From an uncultured Bacteroidota bacterium (GTDB lineage Bacteria > Bacteroidota > Bacteroidia > Chitinophagales > Chitinophagaceae): a stretch of 46,041 nt of DNA. Location of the stretch: assembly GCA_903865435.1 (NCBI GenBank), contig CAIPJS010000068.1:1-46041 (forward strand), in the 5' to 3' direction. Below, piece after piece: positions 8,642-16,983 of this stretch. The notes beneath the pieces were generated by a model, which ran no database searches, was not told the DNA's origin, and saw nothing but the letters and a program-made list of their open reading frames with translations. Positions within the stretch are counted from its first letter, which is position 1, and every line of letters starts with the position of its first letter. The position numbers were made by a program, and so were the translations under genes.

Positions 8642-11125
8642 CTATTTTTTCCTTTCAATCTCTTTATTCAACTCTTCAATATCAACCGCTCTTTCGGTAT
8701 TGTCTCCTAACAAGTTTTTGGAAAAATAATCGGCTGTTCTCCAAAACCAATACTCACTCATATCCCCAAATCCGTGACGTTGTGTTGGTAAGATTAACAT
8801 ATCAAATCGTTTGTTGGCTTTAATTAACGCATTCACCACACGAATGGTATTGGAGGGATGCACATTGTTGTCAATTTCTCCATGAATCAACAATAATTTT
8901 CCTTTTAGATTTTTTGCAATGTCTGGATTTTTATCAATCATATAAGAGAAAGTTGTATCTCCTTTGTCAGAAATGATTTCAGTAACACCATTGTGTTTTT
9001 CACTCCACCATCTATTGTATACACTATTGTCATGGTTGCCGGCATTGCTTACTGCTACTTTAAAAATATCAGGATACACCAACATAGCTGCTGTACTCAT
9101 AAAGCCACCGCCGCTATGCCCATGAATGCCCACTTTATCGCGATCAATAAATTTAAATCTATCTGCCAATTGCTCAATGGCTGCTTTTTTATCGGCCAAA
9201 CCATAATCTCTTAAATTGCCATAACCATAGTTGTGGTACCATTTGCTGCGTGCAGGATTTCCGCCTCTATTGCCTAGGGTAACCACTACAAATCCCAATT
9301 GAGCAAGACGGTCAATACGATCCATGCCTTTGCTAAAGCTTTTATTTACCGATTCGGTTTGAGGACCAGGATAAACATATTCAATGATGGGGTATTTTTT
9401 AGTGCTGTCAAAATCAAATGGTTTGTACAGTACACCAAAAATATCTGTTATACCATCGTCGGCTTTTACTTTAAAGGTTTCAGGATATTTGTAACCTGCT
9501 GCAAATAAGGAACTTAAATCGGCAGTTTCTAAATCCATTAATTTTTTACCGTCCGCGCCATACAAGCTAGAACTAGGCGTCGTATTGATTCTTGAGCTGG
9601 TATTGACAAAATAATTCTTTTTATCGTTCATGCTAAAACTATGGTCAAAATTACCTGGATTCAATAACTGCAAGCCTGTGCCATCAAAATTGATCTTGTA
9701 CAAGTGTAAGTAATAAGGATCTTCTTTACCTAAACCATTGGTAACTTCTTTTCCATTGCCCGAAAAATATACAATTTTTTTCTCCTCGTCCACAGACACC
9801 ACATCTTCTATATGCCATGGTCCTTGGGTAATTTGATTTTTTAATTTTCCATCTTTGTCATACAAATACAAATGCGCCCAACCATCACGTTCGCTCCATT
9901 CAATAAATTCTTCACCATTTCTAATCAATTCTGGTTTTTTAATTTCAACATAAGTATTTAAACTTTCTTCTACCAATGTTTTGATAGCACCTGTATTTAC
10001 ATCCACAATACATTGATCAATCTTTTTTAAGTCACGACTGGTGCGTGCCAAATACAATTTATCATTTGTACCCAACCAGATGTTCGGTTTGTGTTCGTCA
10101 TCTCTGGTATTAACATTATTTGTTTTATTCCAAAGTGCAACGTCTTGGTCCTTGAATAATGAAACATTGATCTCTTTGTATGTATAGTTGACCATATCCA
10201 CCATCATTAAATGATCTACAGGAGCTTCTTTTTCACCTGGCATCCAGTATTTATAGGTTTCAAGTGTAGGTCTTGGGTCGGCAATACTATTGATGACCCA
10301 TAAGTCTTTCACTTTTCTATTGTCTACTTTTACAATGGCTAAGTGTTTGCCATCTTCACTCCATAAGGCATTTACTCCTTTTCGTTTATTTTTATTTTTT
10401 TCAGCATCTACATTGGTAACGCCGCCTCCGCCATATGCGCTTTCGCTATGCCAGCTGTAATTTTGTTCGCCGTCCTTGGTAATGGCGTGCTCCACAATGG
10501 AACTATCGTCTTCGTTCTTTAAAGCTTTCTCATAGTTTTCTTTATCCATGTAAAACAAATTGTAATTTCTTCCAAATACAATCATTTTTTCATTGGGAGA
10601 AATATTGGCCCAACTAGGTTTTCTTTTTGGTTTTTTAAAGCCCACCAATTCATTCAATTGTTCTGTTACTAAATTGTATTCAAAATAAAAAGTCTTTTTA
10701 ATTTTTTCAGGTTTTCCGTCTTTTTTTACCATTTCCTCCTTATTGATATCGATGCTACTTTTAACTTCAAATTGAATCCAATTTTCATCTTTGATAAATT
10801 TTAAAGAATCAATTGGAAGGTGTTGACCATCAAATGGGTCTTTAATTATTCTGGTAAGTTCTGCAGCAATTTTATCTCGATTGAACATTGCTTTTTTTTC
10901 GTTCTTAACTGGGTCTACGATTGTCCATTGTTTTCCTTCACTGGTCTCAAAGATGTACCAAAATTTATTGGATTGTTTTAACCAATGAGGATCCACTGAC
11001 AAAGAAAAAATCATCTTGTCTAATTTTTTGGGAGCGAATCGAGCAGCTAAAGTATAATTAGCCTTTTGTTGACTCATTGCAAAAAATGGAATCAACAATA
11101 ATGTGAATTGGAGTAGTTTACGCAT
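8642..11125 (-). CDS. Prolyl oligopeptidase/DPP-IV family serine peptidase (S9), exported
   Basis: The 827-residue protein has a signal peptide (MRKLLQFTLLLIPFFAMSQ). The first two thirds are the beta-propeller (DPP-IV N-terminal type), with blade-like repeats such as 'SWANISPNEKMIVFGRNYN'. The C-terminal third is an alpha/beta hydrolase. The catalytic triad is visible: Ser in GIHGHSGGGF (about residue 671), Asp in HGEIDNNVHP (about 752) and His in PTQRHGFGD (about 784). It should cleave peptides, probably dipeptides from proline-containing substrates, in the periplasm. There is also a short Lys/Glu-rich tail after the hydrolase domain. The upstream HxlR gene has its own terminator before this start, so this gene is probably transcribed alone. 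Confidence 0.95.
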   Translation of the reverse strand: MRKLLQFTLLLIPFFAMSQQKANYTLAARFAPKKLDKMIFSLSVDPHWLKQSNKFWYIFETSEGKQWTIVDPVKNEKKAMFNRDKIAAELTRIIKDPFDGQHLPIDSLKFIKDENWIQFEVKSSIDINKEEMVKKDGKPEKIKKTFYFEYNLVTEQLNELVGFKKPKRKPSWANISPNEKMIVFGRNYNLFYMDKENYEKALKNEDDSSIVEHAITKDGEQNYSWHSESAYGGGGVTNVDAEKNKNKRKGVNALWSEDGKHLAIVKVDNRKVKDLWVINSIADPRPTLETYKYWMPGEKEAPVDHLMMVDMVNYTYKEINVSLFKDQDVALWNKTNNVNTRDDEHKPNIWLGTNDKLYLARTSRDLKKIDQCIVDVNTGAIKTLVEESLNTYVEIKKPELIRNGEEFIEWSERDGWAHLYLYDKDGKLKNQITQGPWHIEDVVSVDEEKKIVYFSGNGKEVTNGLGKEDPYYLHLYKINFDGTGLQLLNPGNFDHSFSMNDKKNYFVNTSSRINTTPSSSLYGADGKKLMDLETADLSSLFAAGYKYPETFKVKADDGITDIFGVLYKPFDFDSTKKYPIIEYVYPGPQTESVNKSFSKGMDRIDRLAQLGFVVVTLGNRGGNPARSKWYHNYGYGNLRDYGLADKKAAIEQLADRFKFIDRDKVGIHGHSGGGFMSTAAMLVYPDIFKVAVSNAGNHDNSVYNRWWSEKHNGVTEIISDKGDTTFSYMIDKNPDIAKNLKGKLLLIHGEIDNNVHPSNTIRVVNALIKANKRFDMLILPTQRHGFGDMSEYWFWRTADYFSKNLLGDNTERAVDIEELNKEIERKK

Positions 11126-11226
11126 AGGGTTGTTTTGAGTTAAGTAAATTAAGAAATAGGCGCTAATTTTCCTATAGAATTATCCCTTTTTTAGATTTTT
11201 TTGATAAATGGAAAGGCTGCAGCAAT

Positions 11227-11259
11227 AAAAAACCGCTTAGGAATGAATCATAAGCGGTT
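11227..11259 (-). terminator. Intrinsic terminator of the HxlR gene
   Basis: The 9-bp inverted repeat (11231-11239 with 11251-11259) has six A on the plus strand (11227-11232), which read as a U run for minus-strand transcripts. It is downstream of the HxlR stop at 11285 and before the S9 peptidase start. Confidence 0.8.
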
Positions 11260-11284
11260 GGGGGAAAAGCAATAGGTTGATGAT

Positions 11285-11737
11285 TTAAAAATTTAATAGT
11301 TTTTTTCTAAACTTAATGTAACTGCTTTTGGCATCCTTAATAAAAGTTTCTTCGTTTTTAGCGTGTGTATAGATATAAGACAATTTTGTTTTATCTACAG
11401 GTTTGGTCATCATTTGAGTACGATAATGTGTTACGGAGAAATTAATAATCTTAGCCATAATTTCAATGGTGCCAATTCCTTTGTCGGTTAAGGTATATAA
11501 AAATACTTTCTTATTGGTTGGATGATTTCTTTTTTCAATTAAACCGTCGCCCGCTAAAGTTTTTAAACGTTCCGCTAAAATTTTTGTAGCAATTCTTTCT
11601 TTCATATCAAGCAATTCTCCATAAGTATGCTTATGACGAAAAAGCATATGTCTGATGATGAGCAAAGTCCATTTATCTCCAATTACATCGATACCAGTAG
11701 TAATGGGACAATGGGATCTAAATTTTGTTGAATTCAT
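11285..11737 (-). CDS. HxlR-family winged-helix transcriptional regulator
   Basis: This 150-residue protein opens with the HxlR pattern CPITTGIDVIGDKWTLLIIR, with a Cys near residue 10. It continues through the winged helix: 'YGELLDMKERIATKILAERLKTLAGDGLI' and the wing 'TNKKVFLYTLTDKG'. The C-terminus is a basic helix. HxlR proteins act as small DNA-binding repressors or activators, some sensing oxidants or aldehydes through the N-terminal Cys. The gene is transcribed away from the D-amino-acid operon starting at 12055, with 317 bases between. That arrangement fits a local regulator, but the target is inferred from position only. It is followed by its own terminator. Confidence 0.9.
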   Translation of the reverse strand: MNSTKFRSHCPITTGIDVIGDKWTLLIIRHMLFRHKHTYGELLDMKERIATKILAERLKTLAGDGLIEKRNHPTNKKVFLYTLTDKGIGTIEIMAKIINFSVTHYRTQMMTKPVDKTKLSYIYTHAKNEETFIKDAKSSYIKFRKKLLNF

Positions 11738-12054
11738 ATTTAAATTTGTAGTGCAATTTATGAAATTATTTCAATACTTTTTTATGCTTCATATCATATA
11801 ATACAATCATGGCTTGATTATTAACATTTTATAAGAATTTGTTTAAACAATTAATCCAAAATGGTGTCAAATGGACACAAAGTAATAATTTAATTTCTTT
11901 TTGAAACCATTATGAATGGCTGCTCATCGAATATTAGCTCATGCTTTAAGTCCTATTTAAGTAGATGCAAGCTTTTATGAGGCTAAAAAGCTTCACTTCT
12001 TGCTATAATATCTAAGTTTTCTTTTTTATCTTTAGAAGCAACCATACCCAAATA
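11738..12054. promoter_or_regulatory. Divergent intergenic region between HxlR gene and D-amino-acid operon
   Basis: These 317 bases hold no gene that I can support. They contain a perfect 12-bp palindrome TTGTTTAAACAA at 11849-11860, a small dyad GTGTC/GACAC at 11864-11878, and an 8-bp inverted repeat at 11969-11976 with 11986-11993. A -7-like box with one mismatch (TATCTTTA) is at 12027-12034, ahead of the operon start. The dyads are candidate operators; none is proven. Confidence 0.4.
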
Positions 12055-13368
12055 ATGACCCTGCTTTTGCTACTTCTAGCCGTTTTAACTTTAGTGCTGC
12101 TCATAACAGTAGCAAAGTTGCATCCCTTTATTTCCTTTTTAATGGTTTGTATAGGAGTAGGTTTAATCAAAGGGATGGGTGTGACGCAACTAATGGGCTC
12201 CATACAAAAGGGGATGGGTGATGTTGTGGGTTCTTTGATGATTATTCTGTGTTTAGGTGCCATGCTGGGCAAATTGGTTGCGGATAGTGGCGCTGCCCAT
12301 AAAATTGCCACTGGATTGATAGAACTGTTTGGAACCAAATACATTCAGTGGGCCTTGGTGCTTACCGCCTTTATTGTGGGCATTCCTTTATTTTACGGAG
12401 TTGGATTTGTTTTATTAGTACCCTTGGTGATTACGGTAGCTGCCAGGTATAAATTACCCGCTGTTTATTTAGGTCTACCCACTTTAGCGGCTTTGTCCGT
12501 GACCCATGGTTTTTTACCGCCCCATCCTTCGCCAGTGGCCTTAGCTCAGCAGTTTAATGCAAACATAGGGCTTACTTTATTTTATGGAATCATCATCGCT
12601 ATTCCTACTATTATCATTGCAGGTCCTATTTTTTCGATCACTTTAAAAAAATATACGCAAAAGCCAATTGCTATTTTCTCTATTAATGAAATACCCGATA
12701 CGCAATTACCTGGTATTTTTCCTAGTGTATTGGCTGCCTTTTTACCAGTGTTATTTATTGGGTTGGATACTATTTTTAATACGATCCTTCCACAAAAAAA
12801 TAGCTTTTCTAATGTTGTACACATCATTGGCGATCCATCTATTGCCCTGCTCATTTCCTTATTGGTATCTTTATACACCTTAGGCATCAGACAAGGAAAA
12901 AGCATTATGCAAGTGATGGGGCCTATCGGGGATTCGGTGAAAGAAGTGTCTACCATTTTGTTAATCATTGCGGGTGCTGGGGCATTGAAACAAATTTTAT
13001 TAGACACAGGTATGAGTAGTGCATTAGTAGAACCACTTAAGCATTTGTCCTTGCATCCATTACTATTGGCTTGGGGCATCGCATCCATATTGAGAGTAAG
13101 TATAGGGTCTGCCACTGTTGCTGGATTAACCACGGCAGGTATCGTTGCGCCTTTAATTCTTTCTTCTGGGGTAAATCCATGCTTGATGGTATTGGCTACT
13201 GGCGCGGGTAGTTTGTTTTTCTCACATGTTAACGATCCAGGTTTTTGGATGTTTAAAGAATACTTTAACTTAACAGTCAAAGAAACCATTAAAACTTGGA
13301 GTACGATGGAGACCATTGTTTCATTAGCTGGATTGATTGGTGTTTTTATTTTAAATTATTTTATTTAA
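12055..13368 (+). CDS. GntP-family permease (gluconate or D-serine transporter type)
   Basis: The 437-residue protein consists of about 12 hydrophobic segments with short loops. It carries GntP-family features, such as the conserved 'THGFLPPHPSPVALA' segment (about residues 157-171) and the C-terminal 'GSLFFSHVNDPGFWMFKEYF'. Its length is close to the usual 440-450. The family imports gluconate, related aldonates or, in DsdX, D-serine by proton symport. The next genes encode RidA, a D-threonine aldolase/D-serine dehydratase-like PLP enzyme and a dipeptidase, so a D-hydroxyamino acid is a better candidate substrate here than gluconate, though this is inference. It starts an operon with a 15-base gap to the next gene. 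Confidence 0.92.
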   Translation: MTLLLLLLAVLTLVLLITVAKLHPFISFLMVCIGVGLIKGMGVTQLMGSIQKGMGDVVGSLMIILCLGAMLGKLVADSGAAHKIATGLIELFGTKYIQWALVLTAFIVGIPLFYGVGFVLLVPLVITVAARYKLPAVYLGLPTLAALSVTHGFLPPHPSPVALAQQFNANIGLTLFYGIIIAIPTIIIAGPIFSITLKKYTQKPIAIFSINEIPDTQLPGIFPSVLAAFLPVLFIGLDTIFNTILPQKNSFSNVVHIIGDPSIALLISLLVSLYTLGIRQGKSIMQVMGPIGDSVKEVSTILLIIAGAGALKQILLDTGMSSALVEPLKHLSLHPLLLAWGIASILRVSIGSATVAGLTTAGIVAPLILSSGVNPCLMVLATGAGSLFFSHVNDPGFWMFKEYFNLTVKETIKTWSTMETIVSLAGLIGVFILNYFI

Positions 13369-13383
13369 CTAAATTCAAATTGT

Positions 13384-13848
13384 ATGAGTACACCCGAAGA
13401 AAATTTTGCAAAATTAGGTTTAAGCTTACCCCCTGCACCCAAACCTTTAGGTGTTTACAAACCGTTATTGGTAGATGGAAATCATTGTTTTGTATCAGGG
13501 CATGGTCCTGTTCAAGAAAATGGCACACTTATTATTGGAAGAGTAGGTGCCGGAGTAAGTATGGAAGATGGAAAGCTAGCAGCAAGACAAGTAGGCCTTG
13601 CTATTTTAGCTACCATTAAAGCCAATTTAGGTTCGCTGAATAAAGTGAAGCGCGTCATAAAAGTATTGGGTATGGTAAGTTGCACCAACGATTTTGAAAA
13701 ACATCCTTACATTATTAATGGTTGCAGTGAATTGTTTGCTGCAGTTTGGGGCGAAGACAATGGGGTAGGCGTGAGAAGTGCGGTGGGCATGGGCTCTTTA
13801 CCTGGGAATATCCCTGTTGAAATTGAAGCAATGTTTGAACTTAACTAA
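13384..13848 (+). CDS. RidA/YjgF-family protein (enamine/imine deaminase type)
   Basis: This 154-residue protein ends with the family signature: 'GVRSAVGMGSLPGNIPVEIEAMFEL', which carries the conserved Arg and the LPxxxxVEIE run. It begins with an extended 'AKLGLSLPPAPKPLGVYKP' typical of the longer YjgF-like subgroup (about 150 residues against 125-130 for classical RidA). RidA proteins hydrolyse reactive enamines such as 2-aminoacrylate, the by-product of PLP-dependent serine and threonine dehydratases. The gene lies directly upstream of a fold-III PLP enzyme, 15 bases away. That placement is consistent with clearing the enamine released by its neighbour. Whether this subgroup has deaminase activity is not known from sequence. 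Confidence 0.9.
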   Translation: MSTPEENFAKLGLSLPPAPKPLGVYKPLLVDGNHCFVSGHGPVQENGTLIIGRVGAGVSMEDGKLAARQVGLAILATIKANLGSLNKVKRVIKVLGMVSCTNDFEKHPYIINGCSELFAAVWGEDNGVGVRSAVGMGSLPGNIPVEIEAMFELN

Positions 13849-13863
13849 TTAAATAGTTTTATT

Positions 13864-14967
13864 ATGGAATGGTTTGAAATAAATACAATTGAAAAAATTG
13901 ATTCTCCTTCTTTGGTGTTGTATGCGGATAGAGCCAAAGAAAATATCAATCAATTATTAAAAATGGTAGATGGTCGTGTGGATCAACTTAGGCCACATGT
14001 AAAAACCAATAAAATTGCCGAAGTATGTCAGCTGATGATGGACAAAGGAATTACTAGTTACAAATGTGCCACCATTGCAGAAGCAGAAATGTTGGGTTTG
14101 CTCAAAACACCCGATGTTTTAATAGCACATCAATTGATGGGGCCTAAATTGAATCGATTGGTTGCACTTATTAAAACTTTTCCTGCTACAAAATTTTCTT
14201 GCCTTATTGATAATTTGACAACTGCACAATCCATTTCAAAATTGTTGACAGCAGAAGGGCTATCTATCAATGTATACATGGATGTTAATATTGGTATGAA
14301 TCGTTCTGGCATCATTACAGATCAAGCCATTGCTTTATTTACCAGTTGTGCAACTTTATCCAATATTAAAGTTATTGGTTTGCATTGTTATGATGGACAT
14401 ATTCGGGAAACTGATATTCATAAAAGAAATGCACAAGCCGATGAGATTTTTGAAAATGCAGCTACTTTAAGAAAAAAACTAGAATCTATTGCTGATCATC
14501 AATTAGAAGTAATTGTGGCGGGATCTTGTTCTTTTTCTGCGCATATTAAAAGGAAAGACATTCAAGTAAGTCCGGGTACTTTTGTTTTTTGGGATTGGGG
14601 GTATAAAAATTTATTTCCCGATTTGCCTTTTGAATTTGCAGCATTAGTCGTTACAAGAATCATCTCCATTATTGATGCGCATTCGGTTTGTACCGACTTG
14701 GGTCATAAAGCAGTCGCTGCCGAAAACCCAATGCCAAGAGTACATTTTTTAAATGCACCTTTAGCAGAACCCAATAGTCAAAGTGAAGAGCATTTGGTGG
14801 TGAAAGTGCCTGATGCATCCATCTATCAAGTGGGAGATGTTTGGTATGGGGTGCCTGTGCACATTTGTCCTACTGTAGCATTGTATGATACAGCATTAGT
14901 TGTCGAAAACAATCAAGTAGTGGATCAATGGGAGGTAGTGGCACGCCGAAGAAAAATTACTATTTAA
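13864..14967 (+). CDS. D-threonine aldolase/D-serine dehydratase-like PLP enzyme (fold type III)
   Basis: The 367-residue protein has an alanine-racemase-like N-terminal barrel with the PLP-lysine motif RPHVKTNK (Lys47). The C-terminal D-serine dehydratase-like domain carries a conserved metal-binding HIC (His333/Cys335 in VPVHICPTVALYD), as in D-threonine aldolases and eukaryotic-type D-serine dehydratases. Reactions in this family are aldol cleavage of D-threonine or D-allo-threonine to glycine and acetaldehyde, deamination of D-serine to pyruvate, or cleavage of 3-hydroxy-D-aspartate. Sequence alone does not choose among them. The adjacent RidA gene favours a dehydratase that releases aminoacrylate. 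The M19 dipeptidase start lies 13 bases downstream, so the genes are likely co-transcribed. Confidence 0.88.
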   Translation: MEWFEINTIEKIDSPSLVLYADRAKENINQLLKMVDGRVDQLRPHVKTNKIAEVCQLMMDKGITSYKCATIAEAEMLGLLKTPDVLIAHQLMGPKLNRLVALIKTFPATKFSCLIDNLTTAQSISKLLTAEGLSINVYMDVNIGMNRSGIITDQAIALFTSCATLSNIKVIGLHCYDGHIRETDIHKRNAQADEIFENAATLRKKLESIADHQLEVIVAGSCSFSAHIKRKDIQVSPGTFVFWDWGYKNLFPDLPFEFAALVVTRIISIIDAHSVCTDLGHKAVAAENPMPRVHFLNAPLAEPNSQSEEHLVVKVPDASIYQVGDVWYGVPVHICPTVALYDTALVVENNQVVDQWEVVARRRKITI

Positions 14968-14980
14968 TAGTTGTCTATTT

Positions 14981-16057
14981 ATGTTTATTGTGGATGCACA
15001 TTTGGATTTGTCTATGAATGCTGTGGAATGGAATCGGGATTTAAGAAAATCGGTTACAGACATCAGGCAGTTGGAAAATGGCATGCATGATTTGCCAGAC
15101 AGAGGCAATGGTACTGTTTCCTTGCCAGCACTTAGACAAGGTAATATTGGTTTGGTAGTAGCCACACAAATTGCCCGCGTAGAAACGCCTGGCAGCGGCA
15201 TTAAAGGCTGGGCAACACCCGAGCAAGCATGGGCACAAACGCAAAAACAATTGCAATGGTACCTTGCTATGGAAGCTGCAGGCGAGATGGTACAAATTAA
15301 AAACAATCAAGATTTGGAAGCCCATCTTGCATTATGGAAAAATACATTGCCCAATGACAAAAAACCAATTGGTTACATCCTTAGTTTAGAAGGAGCCGAT
15401 TCCATTGTCAATTTAGATTTTCTACATCAAGCACATGCGTATGGTTTGCGGGCAATTGGACCTGCACATTATGGCCCAGGTCGTTATGCCCATGGAACCA
15501 ATTCCTCAAGTAAATTAAATGAACAAGGAAAAGCTTTATTAAAAGAAATGGATGCGCTGGGTATGATTTTAGATGCAACGCATTTATGTGATGATGCATT
15601 TTGGGATGCGATGGAATTATTTCAAGGAACCATTTGGGCAAGTCATCACAATTGTCGTTCAATAGTCAATCACAATCGACAATTAAGTGATGCCATGATT
15701 AAAATACTAATTCAGAAAAACGCAGTAATAGGTGCGGCTTTGGATGCATGGATGATGGTGCCCAATTGGGAAAGAGGTGTTTCTATACCAAGCAATATGC
15801 AATGCAATTTGGAAAAAATGATTGACCATATGGATCACATTTGTCAAATCGCTGGCAATACCAATCATGTTGGCATAGGCACCGATTTAGATGGCGCTTT
15901 TGGTAAAGAGCAATGCCCTTATGATCTGGATACCATTGCCGATTTGCAATTCATTCCGGCGATGTTAACAAAAAGAGGGTATACAACAATCGATTGTGAA
16001 AAAATCATGCATGGAAATTGGTTGCGCTTAATTAAAACGGCTTGGATAAGCAAGTAG
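14981..16057 (+). CDS. M19 (renal dipeptidase-type) membrane dipeptidase-like hydrolase
   Basis: This 358-residue protein shows the M19 zinc-hydrolase pattern: DAHLDLS (H-x-D) at the N-terminus, the bridging Glu in SLEGADS (about residue 133), ligands in ATHLCDDAF and ASHHNCRSI, and GIGTDLDGAFG with the catalytic/metal Asp near residue 300. No signal peptide is present, so it is probably cytoplasmic. M19 enzymes hydrolyse dipeptides and characteristically accept a D-residue at the C-terminal position. That suits a pathway that feeds on D-amino acids from peptidoglycan or peptide debris. It is the last gene of the operon and converges with the DUF1573 gene only 13 bases away. Confidence 0.9.
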   Translation: MFIVDAHLDLSMNAVEWNRDLRKSVTDIRQLENGMHDLPDRGNGTVSLPALRQGNIGLVVATQIARVETPGSGIKGWATPEQAWAQTQKQLQWYLAMEAAGEMVQIKNNQDLEAHLALWKNTLPNDKKPIGYILSLEGADSIVNLDFLHQAHAYGLRAIGPAHYGPGRYAHGTNSSSKLNEQGKALLKEMDALGMILDATHLCDDAFWDAMELFQGTIWASHHNCRSIVNHNRQLSDAMIKILIQKNAVIGAALDAWMMVPNWERGVSIPSNMQCNLEKMIDHMDHICQIAGNTNHVGIGTDLDGAFGKEQCPYDLDTIADLQFIPAMLTKRGYTTIDCEKIMHGNWLRLIKTAWISK

Positions 16058-16070
16058 TGTAATGCTTAAA

Positions 16071-16436
16071 TTAAATCACTTCCCCTTCTATAATTAATTC
16101 AGTAACTTCTTTTTCTCCAGCAAACTTAACCGTAACGCGTTTTTTAAATACACCAGTGAAAGGTGCTGTATAAGTTACTTTTATATTGCCTTTTTGATTT
16201 TTCAAAACCGGATTTTGATTGTAATCAGGTTGGGTACAACCACATTCCGCATTGGCAAATTCTATTACTGCAGGCTTGGCGCCCCTATTTTCAAAATTAA
16301 AAATTACAGATTTGTGAATGCCTTTTTTTATTTTCCCAAAATTGTAATTGGTCTTATCAAAGTGAATGGTTGCTTGTGCAAAACTTGCCCCTGCAATCAG
16401 CAAGCAAAAAATTAAAGATTTTAATTTCATATTCAT
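16071..16436 (-). CDS. DUF1573 protein, short paralogue
   Basis: The 121-residue protein has a signal peptide (MNMKLKSLIFCLLIAGASFAQ). After it comes the DUF1573 core: 'HFDKTNYNFGKIKKGIHKSVIFNFEN', the signature CGCTQP in a hydrophobic strand context, and 'VTYTAPFTGVFKKRVTVKF'. The fold is Ig-like (ASPM/SPD-2/Hydin type). It is an exported protein of unknown function, common in Bacteroidota. Five bases separate it from a second DUF1573 gene upstream, so the two are co-transcribed and probably arose by duplication. Confidence 0.88.
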   Translation of the reverse strand: MNMKLKSLIFCLLIAGASFAQATIHFDKTNYNFGKIKKGIHKSVIFNFENRGAKPAVIEFANAECGCTQPDYNQNPVLKNQKGNIKVTYTAPFTGVFKKRVTVKFAGEKEVTELIIEGEVI

Positions 16437-16441
16437 ATTTT

Positions 16442-16885
16442 TTATTGTTTGATAGGATTTGGATTGCTAATCACGGGACCTGTTGGATTGCTATTCGTAA
16501 TGGCTACACCTTCGCCCATAAATTTAGTTTGCTTTACCAAACCGCCCGAAAATTCTAAATCCGTAAATCGGCTAAATTGACCCATCGCACTGCCATTAAA
16601 AGTAATTTGAACTTGTGCATTTTGGCCAGGGCCTATTTTTTGATTGGCTTTAAAATTGGGGGTAGTACAACCACAACCTGGACGGGCAGTGATAAGGGAA
16701 ATGGTATCCTTGCTGATATTGGTAATGTCAATGGTATAGGTGGCTGGCTTTCCAAAGCTTATTTTACCAAAGTCATATTGGTCATTTTTAAACTTTAAAA
16801 CGTCCTCCACTTTGGTTTGCGCTTGGATGGGATGACCAGCCAAAATCAAGACTAATAAAGCAATAAAAAAGCTAATTTTTTTCAT
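16442..16885 (-). CDS. DUF1573 protein, longer paralogue
   Basis: This 147-residue protein starts with a signal peptide ending near IQA-Q (residue 22). The DUF1573 core follows: 'YDFGKISFGKPATYTIDITNIS', 'RPGCGCTTPNF' and 'AQVQITFNGSAMGQF'. It has an extra Asn/Pro-rich tail (SNPTGPVISNPNPIKQ). It is the first gene of the tandem pair. The Cys pair in the CGCT motif is conserved in both copies. The function is unknown; an envelope location is likely from the signal peptide. Confidence 0.88.
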   Translation of the reverse strand: MKKISFFIALLVLILAGHPIQAQTKVEDVLKFKNDQYDFGKISFGKPATYTIDITNISKDTISLITARPGCGCTTPNFKANQKIGPGQNAQVQITFNGSAMGQFSRFTDLEFSGGLVKQTKFMGEGVAITNSNPTGPVISNPNPIKQ

Positions 16886-16983
16886 ATTTTTTGATTGAAA
16901 GGTCCAAAAATCTAGCAGAAGCTTGATAGCGAAATTATTGAAAAAATGGTAAAAAGCTGATTTTAGTTATTTCTTTACATTTT

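Noticed and set aside
12582..13316. Long minus-strand open frame of 244 codons opposite the GntP permease
   Set aside because: It is antisense to a well-supported membrane protein gene and has no recognisable domain; typical of shadow frames opposite hydrophobic proteins.
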